From Scybalousia_A sp964626385 (GTDB lineage: Bacteria; Bacteroidota; Bacteroidia; Bacteroidales; P3), in assembly GCA_964626385.1 (NCBI GenBank), contig CAZVEO010000068.1:1-13815 (forward strand): a stretch of DNA of 13,815 bases, given 5' to 3'. Of the stretch, positions 1 to 7,055 are shown piece after piece (position 1 is the first letter of the stretch; every line of letters begins with the position of its first letter). The translations under genes were made by a program, and so were the position numbers. The notes under the pieces are model-generated. The model did not search any database, had not been told where the DNA came from, and saw nothing but the letters and a program-made list of their open reading frames with translations.

Positions 1-32
1 TGTAAAATCCCGTTTTGAAAAATTTTTTCTTC

Positions 33-170
33 AAAAAACCTCTCGAAAACGCTGATTTTCAAGAAAAATGCCCAATTTTGACCCTTCAAAAAAGGTTAAG
101 TGATTGATAATCAGTAGTAGCACCCTTATTTTTTGCTTTTAAATAGGTATTTACGCGATTTCCCGAAAAA
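33..170 (+). repeat. Long inverted repeat, left arm (block A)
   Basis: This block is the reverse complement of 13678-13815. Aligned by eye without gaps over 138 bp it shows 7 mismatches, about 95% identity. The match starts at the A-run at 33 and ends in the A-run after TTTCCCG at about 170. No ORF lies in it and both copies are intergenic. The right arm is cut by the window end, so the repeat may extend outward beyond 33. Its role is unknown. It could be a non-autonomous mobile or dispersed repeat, or a recombination site. Confidence 0.93.
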
Positions 171-198
171 TTTTTTTTTGAGGGGTGGATAGGTTATG

Positions 199-213
199 AT
201 AAGTTAGCATGGG
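199..213 (+). repeat. Short repeat module ATAAGTTAGCAYRGG
   Basis: ATAAGTTAGCATGGG here matches ATAAGTTAGCACAGG at 1667-1681, and an inverted relative (CCTATGCTAACCTAT) lies at 13613-13627. It sits between blocks A and B of the left repeat. This shows that the dispersed repeat is built from recurring short modules. Confidence 0.6.
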
Positions 214-229
214 TTATAACTAGGTTGAG

Positions 230-276
230 ATAAGGGCAAAGCCGTTACTTTTTTATTCTTTCTTACATCGAGTTAG
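230..276 (+). repeat. Long inverted repeat, left arm (block B)
   Basis: The stretch from ATAAGGGCAAAGCCGTTAC to CGAGTTAG is matched in inverted orientation at 13462-13511, with small indels in the T-run and a few substitutions. Order and orientation relative to block A are the same at both ends. The A-B spacing differs: about 60 bp here and about 165 bp at the right end, where extra modules are inserted. Confidence 0.85.
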
Positions 277-280
277 CGTT

Positions 281-320
281 AAAATAAAAAAAGGCTAATT
301 TTTTTTTGAGAAAATCAGCC
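281..320 (-). terminator. Rho-independent terminator of fprA
   Basis: Read on the minus strand, GGCTGATTTT (320-311) pairs with AAAATTAGCC (302-293) as a 10-bp stem with one G-T wobble. A short A-rich loop separates the arms. The stem is followed directly by seven T residues and then ATTTT. It lies about 30 bp past the fprA stop codon, as expected for an intrinsic terminator. Confidence 0.85.
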
Positions 321-350
321 ACATAGTAATAAAATATTAAAAATTTGCTT

Positions 351-1538
351 TTATAGATTTTTTGCAAAATCTTCGCCGTATTTTCTGCATTGGTCTAAGG
401 CTGTATTATCTGGCACCCAAAGAGTTCTTATTCCATCGTTTATTATTTCTATTCCTGCTTTTTGCAAATGTTCTGTCATTTGTTTTACAGCATCTCCGCT
501 CCAACCATAAGAACCAAAGCAAGCGGCTTTCTTTTTCTTAAACTTTAGCCCCTTTATCATTTCCAACATACCTGCAATGGCAAAAGAAAAGCCATTGTTG
601 ATTGTTGGTGAGCCAATAAGAAAGGCTTTTGAATGGAATATTTCGGTAAGGATATCGTTTTTGTCTTCCTTGCCCGCGTTACAAAGTTTTACCCTTGTTT
701 TAGGTGAAGCCTGTTGTATTCCTTCTGCAATAGCCTGTGCCATCAAACGAGTACTTTGCCACATGGTATCATAAACAATTGTTATTTGGTCTTCTTGATA
801 AGCGTCAGCCCATTGAAGATACTTTTCTACTATTTGAGCAGGATTTTCTTTCCATATTATTCCATGTGATGGGCAAATAATATCCAAAGGCAAGTTAAGA
901 GCAAGTATCTCTTTTATTTTCTTTAATACCAAAGGAGAAAAAGGATTTAGTATGTTGCAATAATATTTTTGTGCCTCATAATAAACAGCGTCCATATCTT
1001 CCTCTGTATTGAAAAGAGATTCGCTTGCATAGTGTTGACCAAAACCATCATTTGAAAACAATATATTCTCGCCTGACATATAAGTAAACATAGTATCAGG
1101 CCAGTGTAACATAGTTGCCTCTATAAATGTAAGTGTAGACTCTCCAAGCGATAGAGTATCACCTGTTTTTACCTTAACAAAATTCCAGTCCTTATGATAA
1201 TGCCCCCTTATGATAGACTCACCCTTTGCTGTGCAGTAAATAGGGGTTTCGGGTATTTCCCTTAACAACTCTTCCAACGCACCGGAGTGGTCTATTTCAT
1301 TGTGATTCATTATTATGTAATCAATTTGTTTTAGGTCTATTTCCTGTTTAAGATTATTGACAAATTCTTTGTCGTATGGCAACCATGAAGTATCTATTAA
1401 GGCAGTTTTTTTGTCCCTAATTAGATATGAATTATAAGAAGAGCCTCTGTGTGTAGAAAGTTCCTCTCCGTGAAAGGTGGTAAGTTCCCAGTCTACTTTA
1501 CCTACCCAAGTTACTTTGTTCGTTATTCTCTTTCCCAT
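351..1538 (-). CDS. fprA: FprA-family flavodiiron protein (A-type flavoprotein)
   Basis: This is a cytoplasmic flavodiiron protein that reduces O2 to water and/or NO to N2O, protecting anaerobes from oxidative or nitrosative stress. Residues 1-250 form the metallo-beta-lactamase-like diiron domain with a full ligand set: H79-x-E81-x-D83-H84, H145 (MLHWPDT), D164 (SNDGFG) and H225 (CPSHG). Residues about 252-395 are a flavodoxin domain with FMN loops YDTMWQST (256-263), GSPTINNG (309-316) and FGSYGWSGDA (341-350). The length of 395 aa is that of a two-domain FprA; there is no fused rubredoxin or flavin reductase domain, and no rubredoxin gene is nearby, so the electron donor is encoded elsewhere. 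The gene is monocistronic, with its own promoter and terminator. The ATG at 1538 gives the expected N-terminus, with no Shine-Dalgarno site. O2 versus NO preference cannot be read from the sequence. Confidence 0.96.
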   Translation of the reverse strand: MGKRITNKVTWVGKVDWELTTFHGEELSTHRGSSYNSYLIRDKKTALIDTSWLPYDKEFVNNLKQEIDLKQIDYIIMNHNEIDHSGALEELLREIPETPIYCTAKGESIIRGHYHKDWNFVKVKTGDTLSLGESTLTFIEATMLHWPDTMFTYMSGENILFSNDGFGQHYASESLFNTEEDMDAVYYEAQKYYCNILNPFSPLVLKKIKEILALNLPLDIICPSHGIIWKENPAQIVEKYLQWADAYQEDQITIVYDTMWQSTRLMAQAIAEGIQQASPKTRVKLCNAGKEDKNDILTEIFHSKAFLIGSPTINNGFSFAIAGMLEMIKGLKFKKKKAACFGSYGWSGDAVKQMTEHLQKAGIEIINDGIRTLWVPDNTALDQCRKYGEDFAKNL

Positions 1539-1581
1539 TTTAGTATATATTTTTAATGTGTTTTTACTCTGTAATACGTTG

Positions 1582-1589
1582 CAAAAATA
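1582..1589 (-). promoter_or_regulatory. Putative Bacteroidetes -7 element for fprA
   Basis: Read on the minus strand this is TATTTTTG, matching the Bacteroidetes TAnnTTTG consensus and followed by CAA. It lies about 44 bp before the fprA start, which would give a leader of roughly 35-40 nt. No clear TTTG -33 element is visible at the usual spacing. The assignment rests on one short motif in AT-rich DNA. Confidence 0.5.
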
Positions 1590-1666
1590 ATTTATTTTTC
1601 AACATTGCATTATTTTGTAATAATATATTTTATCACATTTTTTTGTTAAAATATCAATAGGATGTT

Positions 1667-1707
1667 ATAAGTTAGCACAGGTACAGCCTGTTTTATAGGG
1701 CACAGCC
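1667..1707 (+). repeat. Dispersed repeat copy in the fprA/DUF4139 spacer
   Basis: ATAAGTTAGCACAGG (1667-1681) is followed closely by a 23-nt core (1685-1707) made of AGCCTGTTTTATA and GGGCACAGCC. The same core recurs at 12361-12383, 13536-13559 and, inverted, 13641-13664. ACAGG at 1677-1681 can pair with CCTGT at 1687-1691. The element sits between the two divergent promoters in an otherwise AT-only 298-bp spacer that holds no other recognisable gene or RNA. Confidence 0.75.
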
Positions 1708-1802
1708 TATTAAAAAAAGACTATGGCTTAGTTGGATGTTTTATTAGTTTGTGGTTTATCTATTAAAACTTTTTATTTATTCCTTATATTTCAAAAAAAA
1801 AC

Positions 1803-1810
1803 TAATTTTG
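1803..1810 (+). promoter_or_regulatory. Putative Bacteroidetes -7 element for the DUF4139 gene
   Basis: TAATTTTG followed by CAAC matches TAnnTTTG, 26 bp before the ATG at 1837. A convincing -33 TTTG is not seen. The very short leader and lack of a Shine-Dalgarno site fit this group of bacteria. Confidence 0.55.
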
Positions 1811-1836
1811 CAACGATATAAATAAATTATGTAATT

Positions 1837-3480
1837 ATGAAAAAACTAATTTTATTTAGTAGTTTGTTGTTATGGATGGTTTCTCTTTGTGGACAAACTG
1901 AGATAAAGAGCAACTTGGATAAAGTAACCATATATCCGCAAAAGGCTTTGGTGGAGAAAAGTGTAAAAGTAAATTTAAAAAAAGGAGAAAACAAGTTTAT
2001 TATTACCAACAATGCTTACTATGGAGTAGAGGAGGACGTGCATTTTGCTTCGTCAAATGATTGGTTTGTTACCTCAGTAAATACGCAAGCACAAACTTTG
2101 CCTCAAAAACAAGCAGCCAAAAAAGTTTTGCCTCAAAACATTTATCAACAATACATTCTATTAAAAGACAACTTTGATAATACAGAGGCTCAAATAATAG
2201 ATTGTGAGGCCTTGTTAAAAACCTTGTATGCACAAAAAACAGCTTTAAGTAATCTAAAAGCCACCAAAACGCCATCGGAAATAGATACAATAGAAACTAT
2301 TAAAAATCAATTTGTTTTTCAAAGGGAGGAAATGAAAAATATAAACAAACTAATTTCTCAAACAACAGAAAAACAAACAGAGCTTAAATATCAAAAGAAT
2401 AATATTCTAAAAGATATAGAGATTTTGATAAAAAAATATGTGGGCGGAAAAAAGATTTTGACGCAAGATAAATCCATTTTAGTTACTATTTACTCAAACA
2501 AAGATTTGACAAACGAAACCTTAAAATATACTTATTTCACTCACGCAGTTTCAAGCACATATAGTTATGATGTTATGTTTGACGAGAATAAAAATACTGC
2601 TATCTTTTATCTAAAAAACACTGTTACACAAAATACAGGAGAAAATTGGAAAGATTGTGAAATGGTTTTTTCTACCTCCGAGGGTGAATATGTGGCTTAT
2701 AATGAAAATTTACTTCCCCACTATTTGGACTATGCGTATACTAAACCAAAAGCCAAGGGGAGTACAATGAGATTAAATACAGCTGTTGCAACGAGTAGCA
2801 AAACAGAGCAGGAAGTTGAATCGCTATATTTAGATGGTGTTGAGTATTCTCAAAGTTATATGCAAAATTTAACTTTAAATAGAGAATATACCCTTAATAC
2901 CAAGCAAAATATAGCAACCAACGAATCTATAACAATACCTTTGTATAATGAAACGACAAAGGTTGATTTTTCTCGTTTTTCTACTCCAAAAAACAGCGAA
3001 AAGGTTTATTATACTGCTTTGCTTCCAGAGTGGGAGGATTTGGGGGTGTTGAATACCTATTGTAATATATATCTTAACGACAAATTTATTGCTAATACCT
3101 ACATAAACACAGATGAGGTGGGAGATACTATGAGATTTTCTGTAGGGGAGGACAAAGATGTAAAGATTACAAGAAAACTTCGCAAGAGTTCGCCAACAGA
3201 AAAAGGTTTTTTGTCAAAAGACGTTGTAGAAAAGGTACAAATAACACTCACCGTTAAGAATACTAAAAACGAATCTCTAAAATTATCTATAAAAGACCAG
3301 ATTCCTATCTCGGCAAATAGTGAAATAAAAATTTCCGATATTGTTTTGGATAATGGAGAAATTGAAGCAAATAGCGGTATTGTCAATTGGAATATAGAAA
3401 TAGAACCAAAAGGAGAAAAGAAAATAACTTTTTCCTATACGGTTACTTACCCCAAAGGCAATAAGGTAATCCTAAATTAA
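1837..3480 (+). CDS. MuiA-like DUF4140/DUF4139 secreted protein
   Basis: This is a periplasmic or surface protein of the DUF4140-DUF4139 (mucoidy inhibitor A-like) family, whose molecular function is not established. A signal peptide occupies residues 1-19 (…VSLCG) with likely cleavage before Q20. Residues about 27-90 match DUF4140: VTIYPQKALVEKSVKVNL resembles the family's VTVYxxxAxVxR opening. Residues about 100-205 are Lys/Glu/Gln-rich and predicted coiled coil. The remainder is beta-rich DUF4139, with recognisable landmarks around W399 (EWEDLGVL), the GEDKDVKITRK segment from G437, and a closing EPKGEKKITFSYTVTYP strand. The length of 547 aa is ordinary for the family. The ATG at 1837 begins the signal peptide. 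It is 26 bp upstream of the EamA gene and may be co-transcribed with it, though no functional link is known. The family call is firm and the role is unknown. Confidence 0.88.
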   Translation: MKKLILFSSLLLWMVSLCGQTEIKSNLDKVTIYPQKALVEKSVKVNLKKGENKFIITNNAYYGVEEDVHFASSNDWFVTSVNTQAQTLPQKQAAKKVLPQNIYQQYILLKDNFDNTEAQIIDCEALLKTLYAQKTALSNLKATKTPSEIDTIETIKNQFVFQREEMKNINKLISQTTEKQTELKYQKNNILKDIEILIKKYVGGKKILTQDKSILVTIYSNKDLTNETLKYTYFTHAVSSTYSYDVMFDENKNTAIFYLKNTVTQNTGENWKDCEMVFSTSEGEYVAYNENLLPHYLDYAYTKPKAKGSTMRLNTAVATSSKTEQEVESLYLDGVEYSQSYMQNLTLNREYTLNTKQNIATNESITIPLYNETTKVDFSRFSTPKNSEKVYYTALLPEWEDLGVLNTYCNIYLNDKFIANTYINTDEVGDTMRFSVGEDKDVKITRKLRKSSPTEKGFLSKDVVEKVQITLTVKNTKNESLKLSIKDQIPISANSEIKISDIVLDNGEIEANSGIVNWNIEIEPKGEKKITFSYTVTYPKGNKVILN

Positions 3481-3506
3481 AACTCAACTTTATTAAACTT
3501 TCTTAT

Positions 3507-4409
3507 ATGAATAATAAACTAAAAGGCTATCTATCGGGAGTGATAGCCGCAGTTGCTTATGGAACCAATCCTTTGGGAGCATTGTTTCTCTATGAAAAGG
3601 GGTATAATGCAACAAGTGTAATATTTTTTAGATTTGTTTTTGCAGTACTAATATTAGGCATAATATTGCTCGCACAAAGAGAAAATTTTAAAGTATCAAA
3701 ATTTGAATTTAAAGTACTTTCTTCTTTGGGAGTTATCTTTGCTGCTTCGGCTTTAACTTTGTATTCTTCTTTTAACTATATGGACTCTGGTATAGCTTCT
3801 ACAATTTTGTTTACATACCCTATTTTTGTGGCTATAATAATGGTTATGTGTTTCAAAGAAAAGATGTCATGGGTAAGTGTGTTGTCCATCGCTATAAGTA
3901 TTTTTGGCATATGTCTTTTGTATAAGGGGGATGGAGGTGTAAGGCTTTCCTCTATAGGTATTATACTTGTGTTGATTTCTTCTTTGACTTACTCGGTTTA
4001 TATAGTTTTGGTAAATAGGGCAAAAATAGAAATGAATCCTTTTAAGATGACTTTCTATGTTATGGCTATTGCCGGAGTGTGTATTTTTGTTTTTTCATTG
4101 TTTAACGAAAAGAATCATATTATTCCTATTGATAGTCTATACTCTTTATCTTGGTTTGTTTTTCTTGGAATAGTACCTACAATAATAGCCATGACCTTCC
4201 TTAATATCGCAATACCCAAAATAGGCTCTGTACCTACGGCTATTATGGGTGCTTTGGAGCCTGCTACAGCAGTGGTTATTAGTGTAGTTGTTTTTAATGG
4301 AGTATTGACGGCAAGATTATTGACGGGTATTTTTTTGATTCTAATAGCAGTGATTTTGATAACACTTAAAGATTTGCCCATATTCAAAAAAGTTAAAAAA
4401 CATTCTTAA
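3507..4409 (+). CDS. EamA/DMT-superfamily transporter
   Basis: This is an inner-membrane drug/metabolite-transporter superfamily permease with about ten transmembrane segments in 300 aa. It shows the internal duplication typical of EamA proteins. The first half has SGIASTILFTYPIFVAII at about residue 95; the second has GSVPTAIMGALEPATAVV, including the characteristic LEP, at about residue 240. The C-terminus is Lys-rich (FKKVKKHS), consistent with a cytoplasmic tail under the positive-inside rule. Substrate cannot be inferred; relatives export amino acids, nucleotides or small metabolites. The gene follows the DUF4139 gene by 26 bp without an obvious promoter, so it is probably read from the promoter near 1803. 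The ORF is intact. Confidence 0.9.
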   Translation: MNNKLKGYLSGVIAAVAYGTNPLGALFLYEKGYNATSVIFFRFVFAVLILGIILLAQRENFKVSKFEFKVLSSLGVIFAASALTLYSSFNYMDSGIASTILFTYPIFVAIIMVMCFKEKMSWVSVLSIAISIFGICLLYKGDGGVRLSSIGIILVLISSLTYSVYIVLVNRAKIEMNPFKMTFYVMAIAGVCIFVFSLFNEKNHIIPIDSLYSLSWFVFLGIVPTIIAMTFLNIAIPKIGSVPTAIMGALEPATAVVISVVVFNGVLTARLLTGIFLILIAVILITLKDLPIFKKVKKHS

Positions 4410-4435
4410 AAATATACAACCTAAATAAATTTTAC

Positions 4436-4443
4436 TACCTTTG
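4436..4443 (+). promoter_or_regulatory. Putative -7 promoter element of the TM2-LolA-YidD-TPR-folK operon
   Basis: TACCTTTG followed by CAG matches TAnnTTTG. It lies 88 bp upstream of the ATG at 4532, so the transcript would carry an unusually long leader of about 80 nt compared with other genes in the window. No clear -33 TTTG is visible. It is the best candidate for the start of the six-gene run that follows. Confidence 0.55.
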
Positions 4444-4470
4444 CAGATAAGTAATCTATTAAGGAGTAAA

Positions 4471-4510
4471 GCAGGTTGTTCCTTATAGGTTTGTTGTATT
4501 AAGTACCTGC
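4471..4510 (+). promoter_or_regulatory. Leader hairpin candidate upstream of the TM2 gene
   Basis: GCAGGT (4471-4476) is complementary to ACCTGC (4505-4510), a 6-bp perfect stem closing a 28-nt loop inside the roughly 80-nt leader. An AAGGAG sequence lies just before it but is too far from any start codon to act as a Shine-Dalgarno site for the TM2 gene. It does not match any riboswitch class I recognise. The structure may be fortuitous. Confidence 0.3.
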
Positions 4511-4531
4511 AAAAATAAAAAGTAATAAAGT

Positions 4532-4969
4532 ATGAAAAAGTTATTAGTTTGTATGTTCGCCTTGTTTGGTATGGTTGGTTTGTCTTTTGCTGATAAATAC
4601 GAATTGGACAACAATGCAATAGACAATGCCTTTAACCAAGCAACAACTCTGAGCCTTGACAATGTGGATCTGTCAGCTCTTAATGGGTTAGATATGAATC
4701 TTAACCTAAATTCTGAAATAGCAACAATGGCAGGTGCTGGTGGTAAGAATTGGGGTGTTGCTGCTCTGTTGGATTTCTTCCTTGGAGGTATAGGTATTCA
4801 CAGAATGTATTTAGGAAGTTCAGATTTGATGTGGTTGTACTATGGTATTACTTGTTGCGGTATTTTTGGAATAGTTCCTTTGGTGGACTTTATTGTCATT
4901 ATTGTTGATGGTATTGATAACAACATAGGAAAATATTGCAACAACTCTTCTTACTTTATGTGGTTATAG
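4532..4969 (+). CDS. TM2-domain protein with signal peptide
   Basis: A small 145-aa membrane protein. Residues 1-20 (ending …GLSFA) form a signal peptide with a type I cleavage site before D21. Residues 21-70 are a polar, Asn/Asp/Leu-rich linker with no known fold. Residues about 74-135 are a TM2 domain: a first hydrophobic stretch, the core FFLGGIGIHRMYLG (82-95), and a second stretch ending PLVDFIVIIVDG (116-127). TM2 domains are two-helix hairpins of unknown biochemical role. Cys108, Cys109 and Cys136 lie in or just after the hairpin. It is the first gene after the promoter at 4436 and is followed 41 bp later by the LolA-like gene. The two downstream TPR proteins carry analogous Gly-rich hairpins, suggesting a shared theme. 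The domain call is firm and the function unknown. Confidence 0.88.
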   Translation: MKKLLVCMFALFGMVGLSFADKYELDNNAIDNAFNQATTLSLDNVDLSALNGLDMNLNLNSEIATMAGAGGKNWGVAALLDFFLGGIGIHRMYLGSSDLMWLYYGITCCGIFGIVPLVDFIVIIVDGIDNNIGKYCNNSSYFMWL

Positions 4970-5010
4970 AAGATAAAAAACTTTTGTAAAAAAAAGAATA
5001 GAAACACGAA

Positions 5011-5724
5011 ATGAAAACTATAAAAAAAATAATCTTGTTTTCTTTCGTGTTTCTGTTTGTTATTACTCTCAGAGGACAAAATAGAATACAAGCCGAAGTA
5101 ACAATACAACAACTTATAAATAAAAAAGTAATTACCATAAAGAAAGAGGTTTTTTATCAATCAAATGGTAAGTTGGTGACTCATATTGTTTCACCTCAAG
5201 AAATATTTACCATTACCAACTCTTTGGGAGAAGTTGCTTGCTATCAGCCGAGTGAAAACACTGCTTGGACAACTCTATCCTCTACTCAAAGTAGCAAAAA
5301 CGAGGTGTTTGCCATATTTTCTTCAAAAAACAGATATGATTTGGGATTGTCGGATATAGGATTTGAACTTAGCAAACAAGAGAAAGATTCTACCCGTATA
5401 GTAAAGACTTATTTGCCCAAGAAAGAACACAAAGAAATATCAAAAATAATTATGGTTTATCAAGATGATAAACCTATATATTGCGGTTATTACAATAAAG
5501 AAAATAAGGAAAACAAAAAAATATATTATCAAAATTATTTGGCTTTGCCGAGATTTTTTTTGCCTCAAAATATAACCGAAATAAGCATAACACCACAAAA
5601 TGATACTATTATTCGTAGAGAAATATTTACTAATATTAAGTATGATAAAGAGGCAACAAGTAAGTATTTTGACTTTCAAATACCAGCCAATGCAACAATA
5701 ACAGAGGGAATAAAATTGGAATAA
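5011..5724 (+). CDS. LolA-like periplasmic protein
   Basis: This is a 237-aa exported protein with a signal peptide (residues 1-22, …ITLRG) and probable cleavage before Q23. The rest alternates beta-strand-like segments. Several resemble the LolA/LolB fold that binds lipoprotein acyl chains: repeated self-contained strands, a Tyr-rich segment IYYQNYLALP (171-180), and a C-terminal YFDFQIPANATI (219-230) similar to the F-x-IP-x-A ending of LolA-type proteins. The assignment is by pattern only; no catalytic motif exists to confirm it. It starts 41 bp after the TM2 gene and ends 3 bp before the YidD-like gene, so it is almost certainly translated from the same mRNA. If the fold is right, it would carry or bind a lipid or lipoprotein in the periplasm. 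A true lipoprotein-sorting LolA or an unrelated family remain possible. Confidence 0.55.
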   Translation: MKTIKKIILFSFVFLFVITLRGQNRIQAEVTIQQLINKKVITIKKEVFYQSNGKLVTHIVSPQEIFTITNSLGEVACYQPSENTAWTTLSSTQSSKNEVFAIFSSKNRYDLGLSDIGFELSKQEKDSTRIVKTYLPKKEHKEISKIIMVYQDDKPIYCGYYNKENKENKKIYYQNYLALPRFFLPQNITEISITPQNDTIIRREIFTNIKYDKEATSKYFDFQIPANATITEGIKLE

Positions 5725-5727
5725 AGT

Positions 5728-6174
5728 ATGTTAAAACGTTTTTTCGCTTTATTTATTTTTGTGGCTTTTTCTCTTGTTAATTTGTTTGGGCAAAGCAGGG
5801 AGGATATTCTTTTATTAAAGGAACATAATTTTGAAAATAAACACTTTGATAAAAGAGAAGTTGTTTATGGTTTTGGAAATAACAAAAGCAAAAGCCCGAT
5901 TTATCATGTATTTTCTGCTTCTATGTTTGTTTATCAGAAATGTTTGTCTGCTGTTGTTGCTCGTTCTTGTGCATTTGAGCCTTCTTGCTCTGCTTATAGC
6001 AAAGCGTTAATAAAAGAATACGGTTTGTTCAAAGGGATAATTTGCACAACTGATAGACTTATGCGATGCAACAGAATAGCCATAGCAGGAAAGTCTCCAA
6101 CCTATTTTGATATAAAAAGTGGAAAACATTTTGAAACCACCTTAATTTATTCCTCAAAACAAAGCAAAGAATAA
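5728..6174 (+). CDS. yidD: YidD-family protein with its own signal peptide
   Basis: Residues about 65-125 match YidD, the small factor that improves YidC-dependent membrane-protein insertion: VYQKCLS, then CAFEPSCSAY (81-90), KEYGLFKG (96-103) and DRLMRC (109-114). Conserved Cys81, Cys87 and Cys114 are kept. The usual Arg after the first Cys is Ala here, and the usual C-x-P…GG-x-DP tail is replaced by CNRIAIAGKSPTYFD. At 148 aa it is much longer than typical YidD (about 70-110 aa). The extra N-terminus is a signal peptide (1-21, …NLFG, cleavage before Q22) plus about 45 polar residues. That would place the domain in the periplasm rather than on the cytoplasmic face where YidD is known to act. 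Extra Cys72 and Cys106 could allow disulfides. It starts 3 bp after the LolA-like gene and overlaps the next start by 1 bp. The family call is firm; the role is uncertain, and it may not be the housekeeping YidD. Confidence 0.85.
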   Translation: MLKRFFALFIFVAFSLVNLFGQSREDILLLKEHNFENKHFDKREVVYGFGNNKSKSPIYHVFSASMFVYQKCLSAVVARSCAFEPSCSAYSKALIKEYGLFKGIICTTDRLMRCNRIAIAGKSPTYFDIKSGKHFETTLIYSSKQSKE

Positions 6175-7055
6175 TGTTGAAAAAGTATTTATACATATTA
6201 TTCTTTCTTTTTTTTGCTTGTTGTTTAGATGTTTATTCTCAAAACAAAAACTTTGCAAGTGAAGATTTTGAGTTTGTCAAATATTTGATAGGTAATGATA
6301 TGAAGGAAGAAGCGTTAACTTGGGCAAAAAAAGATTTTTCTTCTATGAATTATGATTTAAGTTCGTTGGACACAATAGATTTTTTGAAAGGCTGGGCTCT
6401 CTATTCTTCCAAAATTTTAGATAAGGCTTATTTAAGTTTTGATAAAGTAGGGGACAGTGCCTTTTTTAAGCCCGCCTCCTTGTTTTTTTCCTCGCTTTGC
6501 TTGGCTTACTCAAACGAATTTAATAGAGCAGAGAATAATCTTTTAAAAAATCAAAACCGATTAATCGCTTATAAAGAATTATATAGTTTTGAGTTGGCAG
6601 GATACTATTTATTGAAAAGAGATTTTGTTTCTTATAAGAAGTATCAACAAAATTTCTCTTATAATTCTTATTCTTTATCCGATAAGGAAAAAACTTTGGA
6701 CAGTATTTATTATTTATTGGAAAGCAGAAAAACAAAATCTTCATTTTTTGCAGCTACATTGTCGGCTATTATACCCGGAGCGGGTAAAATCTATGCAGGT
6801 AACTTAGGTGAGGGTATAAGTTCGTTTATAACTGTAGGTAGTTTTGCTGGACTTTGTGCTGAAAATTGGGTAAAACACGGTTTTTCCAATTGGAAAACGC
6901 TTTTATTTGGTTCTTTGGCAAGTGTTTTTTATGTAGGTAATATTTACGGTTCTTATTTTAGTGTAAAAATTTCTGAAAATGAATTTAATAACAATCAAAA
7001 TCTTAGTATTCTTTACAATATACATATTCCTCTTAGGAATACCTTCGGTTTGTAG
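6174..7055 (+). CDS. Exported TPR-like protein with C-terminal PGAGKIYAG membrane hairpin (paralog 1)
   Basis: This 293-aa protein has a signal peptide (residues 1-22, …DVYS, cleavage before Q23). Residues about 28-185 are alpha-helical with TPR-like spacing of small and aromatic residues (for example KGWALYSSKILDKAYLSFDKVG, 72-93, quoted in part). Residues 191-262 are a hydrophobic Gly-rich region opening with AAT-x4-PGAGKIYAG (motif at 201-209), followed by two or three membrane segments. This resembles the hairpins annotated in Bacteroidetes as TM2-like or DUF5683-like. The next gene encodes the same architecture with its motif at exactly the same residues, so the two are tandem paralogs. 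The ATG at 6174 shares one base with the yidD stop, indicating translational coupling. The last 77 bp overlap the following gene. I recognise no named family and the function is unknown. Confidence 0.8.
   Translation: MLKKYLYILFFLFFACCLDVYSQNKNFASEDFEFVKYLIGNDMKEEALTWAKKDFSSMNYDLSSLDTIDFLKGWALYSSKILDKAYLSFDKVGDSAFFKPASLFFSSLCLAYSNEFNRAENNLLKNQNRLIAYKELYSFELAGYYLLKRDFVSYKKYQQNFSYNSYSLSDKEKTLDSIYYLLESRKTKSSFFAATLSAIIPGAGKIYAGNLGEGISSFITVGSFAGLCAENWVKHGFSNWKTLLFGSLASVFYVGNIYGSYFSVKISENEFNNNQNLSILYNIHIPLRNTFGL

Noticed and set aside
577..774. A 65-codon plus-strand open frame inside fprA
   Set aside because: It lies opposite the conserved flavodoxin domain of fprA, has no promoter, and shows no known domain.
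5011..5724. Calling the 237-aa protein a true LolA lipoprotein carrier
   Set aside because: Only the strand pattern and C-terminal segment resemble LolA; no decisive residues exist, so only a LolA-like label is justified.
6174..6240. Paralog 1 as a lipoprotein (FFACC in the signal peptide)
   Set aside because: The sequence before Cys is FFA, not a good lipobox. Cleavage at …DVYS|Q matches the other exported proteins in the window.
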